A stretch of 8,944 nt of DNA, from contig JAVCCK010000012.1 in NCBI GenBank assembly GCA_030765525.1, positions 1 to 8,944 on the forward strand, written 5' to 3'. The DNA comes from Candidatus Lernaella stagnicola (lineage in GTDB: Bacteria > Lernaellota > Lernaellaia > Lernaellales > Lernaellaceae). The translations under genes and the position numbers were made by a program. Within the stretch, counting starts at the first letter, position 1. Each line of letters starts with the position of its first letter. Shown here one piece after another: positions 6,134 through 8,944 of this stretch. The notes beneath the pieces were generated by a model that saw nothing but the letters and a program-made list of their open reading frames with translations, had not been told where the DNA came from and did not search any database.

Positions 6134-8245
6134 CTAACCGCCGCAGCCCGGCAGCGGCGCGTCGTCATCATTATTCCGATCATCAACGGCGTCGTCATCG
6201 TCATCATCGGACAAGTCGGTGACCCGCACTCCGTTGGGATTGTGAGCCGCGTCCTCATCGTCGTCATCGCCGGCTGCGAGAGGACGCGCGGTGACCGGAT
6301 CACTGGAAACGGAACGGTTACCGTTTTCGTCCACGGCCTCGACCCACAAGGTGTAATCCCGATTCGGCTGCAGCCCGCTCACCAGGGCGCTGTTGGCGGG
6401 AGCGTCGATACCGCCGCCGAAAAACTCATCGCCTTCGTAGAGCGCATACCAGATGTCGTACGCCGCGAGGTCGTCGGCCGTAGGCGGCGTCCAGGACAGG
6501 GCGATTGCTTCCACTTGTGCTTCCGCGGTCAGGCCGGCGGGCGGCGCGGGCGCTTCCTCATCGAGCGTACCGAGAATCTTCTCGGCGACCTTGCGCCGCC
6601 AGTCGAGCAAGACGAAGGGATCGTGCTCCCACTGCCACGACTTGGGCGCGACCGTGCGCGTGACGCCGTCTACCCAGTCACTGTCGCCGCTTTCGTCGAG
6701 AAGGTGCAGGTATTCGTAGTCTTCCATCGCTTCACGCAGGATCTTGATGCGCAACGAGGGCAGGGGGATGTCGCTGGTACCGCCGATTTTGTCGGGAACG
6801 CCTGGATAGAAGAGGGTGCCGTCGCCCTGACAAACGTAGTTATCCGCGAACATGTTTTCCCAGACATCCTGCTTCGACCACAGATAATTGATGCGCCAGA
6901 AAAGGATCCCCGTGAACTCGTAGCGGCGCGTCAACCACAGCCAGACGCGCATGTAGTTGGCCTCTTGATCGAGCATATGGCTGGCGTAGTCGAAGCCGAT
7001 GGTGGCGCTCACGCAGTTGTACCACCACGTCTTTTGGCCGGCCGCGCGCAGGTCTTCGTACGCTTCCGGGTACGGTGGAAAGGGCAGGGAGTCGCCGAAC
7101 AAGGGCTCGTCGGGGCACCAGATGTCAATCGAGCCATCGAGTTCCGGCCCGTATTGCTCGGTGATGAAGGTTTGCAGGTCGGGGTCGGCGGCATGCAGCG
7201 CCGCGGCGGTTTCGATCACGTAGGGGTAATCACCGGGGTCGGGTTCGTCGGTGATGTACAGCCAGAGCTTGTCCAGCCAACCTTTCTCGCGGAAGTGGTC
7301 GGCGCGGGCCTTCCAATGCAGCGCATTCCACTCGTCTTGCGTCAACCCGGCGGGCACGTCGGGATAGTTGTGGTTCAAGTTGACCGTCTGAAACTCGAAG
7401 CCGGGCTTGTAGAAAGTGCCGTCCAAATAGGGTGCGTGCTCGACGTCCCAATCGTCCCAATGCATCTCGAGCGTTTGCGTGTCCTCGTGCCACGTGTAGT
7501 CCGGTTCGTATTTACGCCAGCGGTACGGACTCATGCGGTGCCGGGCGTATTCCTCGAAAAAACGCTCCGTCAACACGTCGCAATCGGTCGTCGAACCGTG
7601 CTCCATGTAGTAATTGCATATCGAGTCGCGCGTGTATTGGTAGTGGCTCTCCAGCGACATGCCGTTGGGCAGCGTGAAATCCCACACGGTCAAGGTTACG
7701 GTTCCCGTCCACGCCGCGTGGTCGTCGGCGGTGACGGTGACCGTCGCCGTGTAGTCGCCCGGCGTGGCCGTCTCCGGAACGAAGACATCAACGAAAACGC
7801 CCTGCGCAAAATCCGCCGACACGTCAAAGGGAGCGCCGTCGCGAACCTGGTAGTCGAAATGGTCGACGAAGGGCACCAGCCCGTCCGGCCACCAGCCGGC
7901 GTGCGCCGGATCGGGCGGGTCGTGACTGATTTTGTCTGCCGCGACGTATAGGTAGTGTAAGCGGTACCGTTCGATTTCCGTGATCGCATCGCCCGGCCCG
8001 GTGAATTCCGACACCGTGACGTTGACGTTCGTGAGCGCCACATCGTCGCGCACCAGGACCTGGAACGGTTCCCATTCGTTTTGCGCGGCGAAGATGTGGA
8101 AGGCGCTGTCGGCGGCGAAGGCGAATTCGGGACGATGTTTGTAGGTGCCGTGCGTGAGGCCGACTTCGTACGCCGCCATCGCGAAGGGCGTCGCGCCCGT
8201 CAACCACAGGATGCCGCATAGCCAGAGGAGGGAGATACGCTTCAT
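6134..8245 (-). CDS. Secreted GH123/DUF4091-family glycosidase with FN3 domain and acidic Cys-Gly-Gly tail
   Basis: The 703-residue protein starts at the ATG at 8243-8245, which gives a clean Sec signal peptide cut after A-M-A (residue 24). An upstream in-frame TTG at 8278 adds 11 residues without a ribosome site and was rejected. Residues about 25-190 form an N-terminal beta-sandwich ending in V-W-D-F-T-L-P, typical of GH123. The catalytic barrel spans about 195-550. W-L-Y-I-T-D-E-P contains the adjacent Asp333-Glu334 pair that GH123 beta-N-acetylgalactosaminidases use for substrate-assisted catalysis. L-P-S-L-R-I-K-I-L-R-E-A-M-E-D-Y-E-Y near 494-512 is the DUF4091 signature. An FN3 domain occupies about 565-656. 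The tail (660-703) is Asp-rich and ends P-G-C-G-G with no membrane helix. Substrate specificity is inferred from the family only. The flavoprotein gene follows 35 nt downstream. Confidence 0.87.
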   Translation of the reverse strand: MKRISLLWLCGILWLTGATPFAMAAYEVGLTHGTYKHRPEFAFAADSAFHIFAAQNEWEPFQVLVRDDVALTNVNVTVSEFTGPGDAITEIERYRLHYLYVAADKISHDPPDPAHAGWWPDGLVPFVDHFDYQVRDGAPFDVSADFAQGVFVDVFVPETATPGDYTATVTVTADDHAAWTGTVTLTVWDFTLPNGMSLESHYQYTRDSICNYYMEHGSTTDCDVLTERFFEEYARHRMSPYRWRKYEPDYTWHEDTQTLEMHWDDWDVEHAPYLDGTFYKPGFEFQTVNLNHNYPDVPAGLTQDEWNALHWKARADHFREKGWLDKLWLYITDEPDPGDYPYVIETAAALHAADPDLQTFITEQYGPELDGSIDIWCPDEPLFGDSLPFPPYPEAYEDLRAAGQKTWWYNCVSATIGFDYASHMLDQEANYMRVWLWLTRRYEFTGILFWRINYLWSKQDVWENMFADNYVCQGDGTLFYPGVPDKIGGTSDIPLPSLRIKILREAMEDYEYLHLLDESGDSDWVDGVTRTVAPKSWQWEHDPFVLLDWRRKVAEKILGTLDEEAPAPPAGLTAEAQVEAIALSWTPPTADDLAAYDIWYALYEGDEFFGGGIDAPANSALVSGLQPNRDYTLWVEAVDENGNRSVSSDPVTARPLAAGDDDDEDAAHNPNGVRVTDLSDDDDDDAVDDRNNDDDAPLPGCGG
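6161..6268 (-). repeat. Asp-rich tail tract of the GH123 protein
   Basis: Codons for residues 660-695 on the minus strand include three acidic clusters of Asp with some Asn and Glu, broken by short neutral segments such as N-P-N-G-V-R-V-T-D-L. It is less pure than the other three tracts but again uses mostly GAC/GAT. It lies between the FN3 domain and the terminal Cys701-Gly-Gly. Confidence 0.8.
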
Positions 8246-8283
8246 TGGTTCGCTCGCAGTTCTCAAGTTTTCAATCAATGTGC

Positions 8284-8312
8284 ATGCTAGCGGCGCGCGC
8301 CGGGTGCGTCAA
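8284..8312 (-). promoter_or_regulatory. Candidate sigma-70 promoter of the GH123 gene with a palindrome in the spacer
   Basis: On the minus strand TTGACG (8312 to 8307, five of six -35 matches) is followed after exactly 17 bp by TAGCAT (8289 to 8284, four of six -10 matches). Transcription would start near 8277, giving a leader of roughly 30 nt before the ATG at 8245. The perfect 12-bp palindrome CGGCGCGCGCCG (8291-8302) fills most of the spacer and is a possible operator. Confidence 0.45.
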
Positions 8313-8495
8313 ATATCGATGTTGGAAGGCGGAACTGCGACCGGAAACCATCATCACCGGCATCGCCGTCAAAACAAGCGCGGCTTTTCGATACCGAATT
8401 TGCGAAAATGAGTAGGTGCGGCGTGCTTGCTCGGCCGCCGGGTCCAGTGTAAACGGGGACAACGATCCGCCCGGGCGGCCGACATGGGAGTGGAG
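8313..8495. promoter_or_regulatory. Rest of the divergent intergenic region upstream of the second lipoprotein
   Basis: No gene is visible here. TTTTCG (8385-8390) and CGAAAA (8403-8408) form a loose inverted repeat. The perfect 12-bp palindrome CCGCCCGGGCGG (8467-8478) lies just upstream of the ribosome binding site GGAG (8487-8490), which is five bases before the ATG at 8496. A weak TTGCTC, 17 bp, TAAACG pairing just before the palindrome is the only promoter-like spacing for the plus strand and is not convincing. Confidence 0.35.
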
Positions 8496-8944
8496 ATGCG
8501 TTTGACCAAAAGTTCCTTCATGTGGGTGTTGATTCTCGCCGTCTTTCTTTTCGCCGGCGGGCTTATCGCTTGCGACGACGACGACGACGATGACGATGAC
8601 GACGATTCTGCGCCGTACGAGCCTGGCGACGATGATGACGACGACGATGACAACAATGATGACGACACCGCCGGGGGCGACGACGATGACGACGACGACG
8701 ACGACGACAACAATGACGACGATGACGACAACGACGATGATGACGACGCGTGTGTCGTCTGGCATTACGAATTACCGGGCGGGATTGCCGAAAGTGTGAG
8801 CTTGTCCGACACGACAAACGAGGCGTGGGTCGCCGTCCAACTCAACGATGAGAGCCTGTTGCACTTCGCCCTCGATGGCGGCGGCGCGCCCGATTTCAGC
8901 GTCGACCTGATGACCTTCGAAACCGAACGTTCGCTGGTTGCCGC
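8496..8944 (+). CDS. Lipoprotein with Asp/Asn linker directly after the lipidated Cys (3' partial)
   Basis: Frame 3 is open from the ATG at 8496 to the window end (149 full codons). M-R-L-T-K-S-S is followed by a hydrophobic core and lipobox L-I-A-C, giving Cys26 as the lipidation site. Residues 27-84 are an acidic linker of Asp with some Asn, broken only by S-A-P-Y-E-P-G and T-A-G-G. From residue 85 (A-C-V-V-W-H-Y-E-L-P-G-G) a beta-rich sequence begins; I-A-E-S-V-S-L-S-D followed by E-A-W-V-A-V-Q-L resembles the first blade of a beta-propeller, but the family cannot be named from this fragment. Asp follows Cys at +2 and +3, which in E. coli would retain a lipoprotein in the inner membrane. 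GGAG at 8487-8490 supports this start; an in-frame ATG at 8484 lacks a ribosome site. Confidence 0.8.
   Translation, partial: MRLTKSSFMWVLILAVFLFAGGLIACDDDDDDDDDDDSAPYEPGDDDDDDDDNNDDDTAGGDDDDDDDDDDNNDDDDDNDDDDDACVVWHYELPGGIAESVSLSDTTNEAWVAVQLNDESLLHFALDGGGAPDFSVDLMTFETERSLVA
8574..8747 (+). repeat. (RAY)n tract encoding the acidic linker of the second lipoprotein
   Basis: The 58 codons here are nearly all GAC, GAT, AAC or AAT, with two short interruptions. The tract starts at the codon right after the lipobox Cys. Its length nearly equals that of the linker in the ASST-like lipoprotein (59 codons). Confidence 0.9.

Noticed and set aside
6071-7951. Long plus-strand open frame of 626 codons
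   Set aside because: It is antisense to the GH123 gene, which has a signal peptide and family motifs; the plus-strand translation has no recognisable domain and starts inside the flavoprotein gene.
1-8944. CRISPR array or other spaced repeat system
   Set aside because: The repeats are in-frame codon repeats without unique spacers, and no cas gene is present.

Overview
The window looks like a moderately high-GC chromosome segment from an uncultured, Gram-negative-type environmental bacterium. The main clue is several exported proteins carrying very long Asp/Asn-only linkers next to a cysteine. This style occurs in deltaproteobacteria-like and Lernaellota/Myxococcota-type lineages, but that placement is inference from style and no marker gene is present. 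No RNA gene, CRISPR array, insertion sequence or phage gene was seen.

Layout. (1) 1-297 (+): 3' end of a gene whose visible part is almost all Asp/Asn and ends Cys-Cys-Gly-Gly; a strong intrinsic terminator follows at 316-343. (2) 421-1779 (+): membrane-anchored SGNH/GDSL-type hydrolase with a TPR-like insert. (3) 1850-2719 (-): stand-alone acyltransferase with the fold of the E2 catalytic domain of 2-oxoacid dehydrogenases. It is convergent with (2) and divergent from (4). (4) 2811-3791 (+): alpha/beta hydrolase with a complete triad. (5) 3903-5546 (+): lipoprotein with a 59-residue acidic linker and an arylsulfotransferase-like beta-propeller. (6) 8245-6134 (-): secreted GH123/DUF4091 glycosidase with an FN3 domain and an acidic C-terminal tail ending Cys-Gly-Gly. 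It is followed 35 nt later by (7) 6098-5616 (-), a small pyridoxamine-phosphate-oxidase-like flavoprotein with a TTG start. (8) 8496-8944 (+, runs off the window): a second lipoprotein, with a 58-residue acidic linker right after the lipidated Cys.

These are mostly single-gene units with changing orientation; only genes 6 and 7 look like an operon, so no multi-gene pathway is evident. The unifying theme is cell-surface display. Four of the eight genes carry (RAY)n tracts encoding only Asp and Asn. In every case the tract lies between a cysteine and the rest of the protein. In the lipoproteins the cysteine is N-terminal (lipobox). In the GH123 protein, and in the truncated first protein, it is in a C-terminal Cys-Gly-Gly with no membrane helix. 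This mirror arrangement suggests an undescribed C-terminal anchoring or processing signal and is the most interesting observation here. Other points are a hairpin between a strong Shine-Dalgarno and the start codon of the sulfotransferase-like lipoprotein, and a perfect palindrome inside the spacer of the GH123 promoter.
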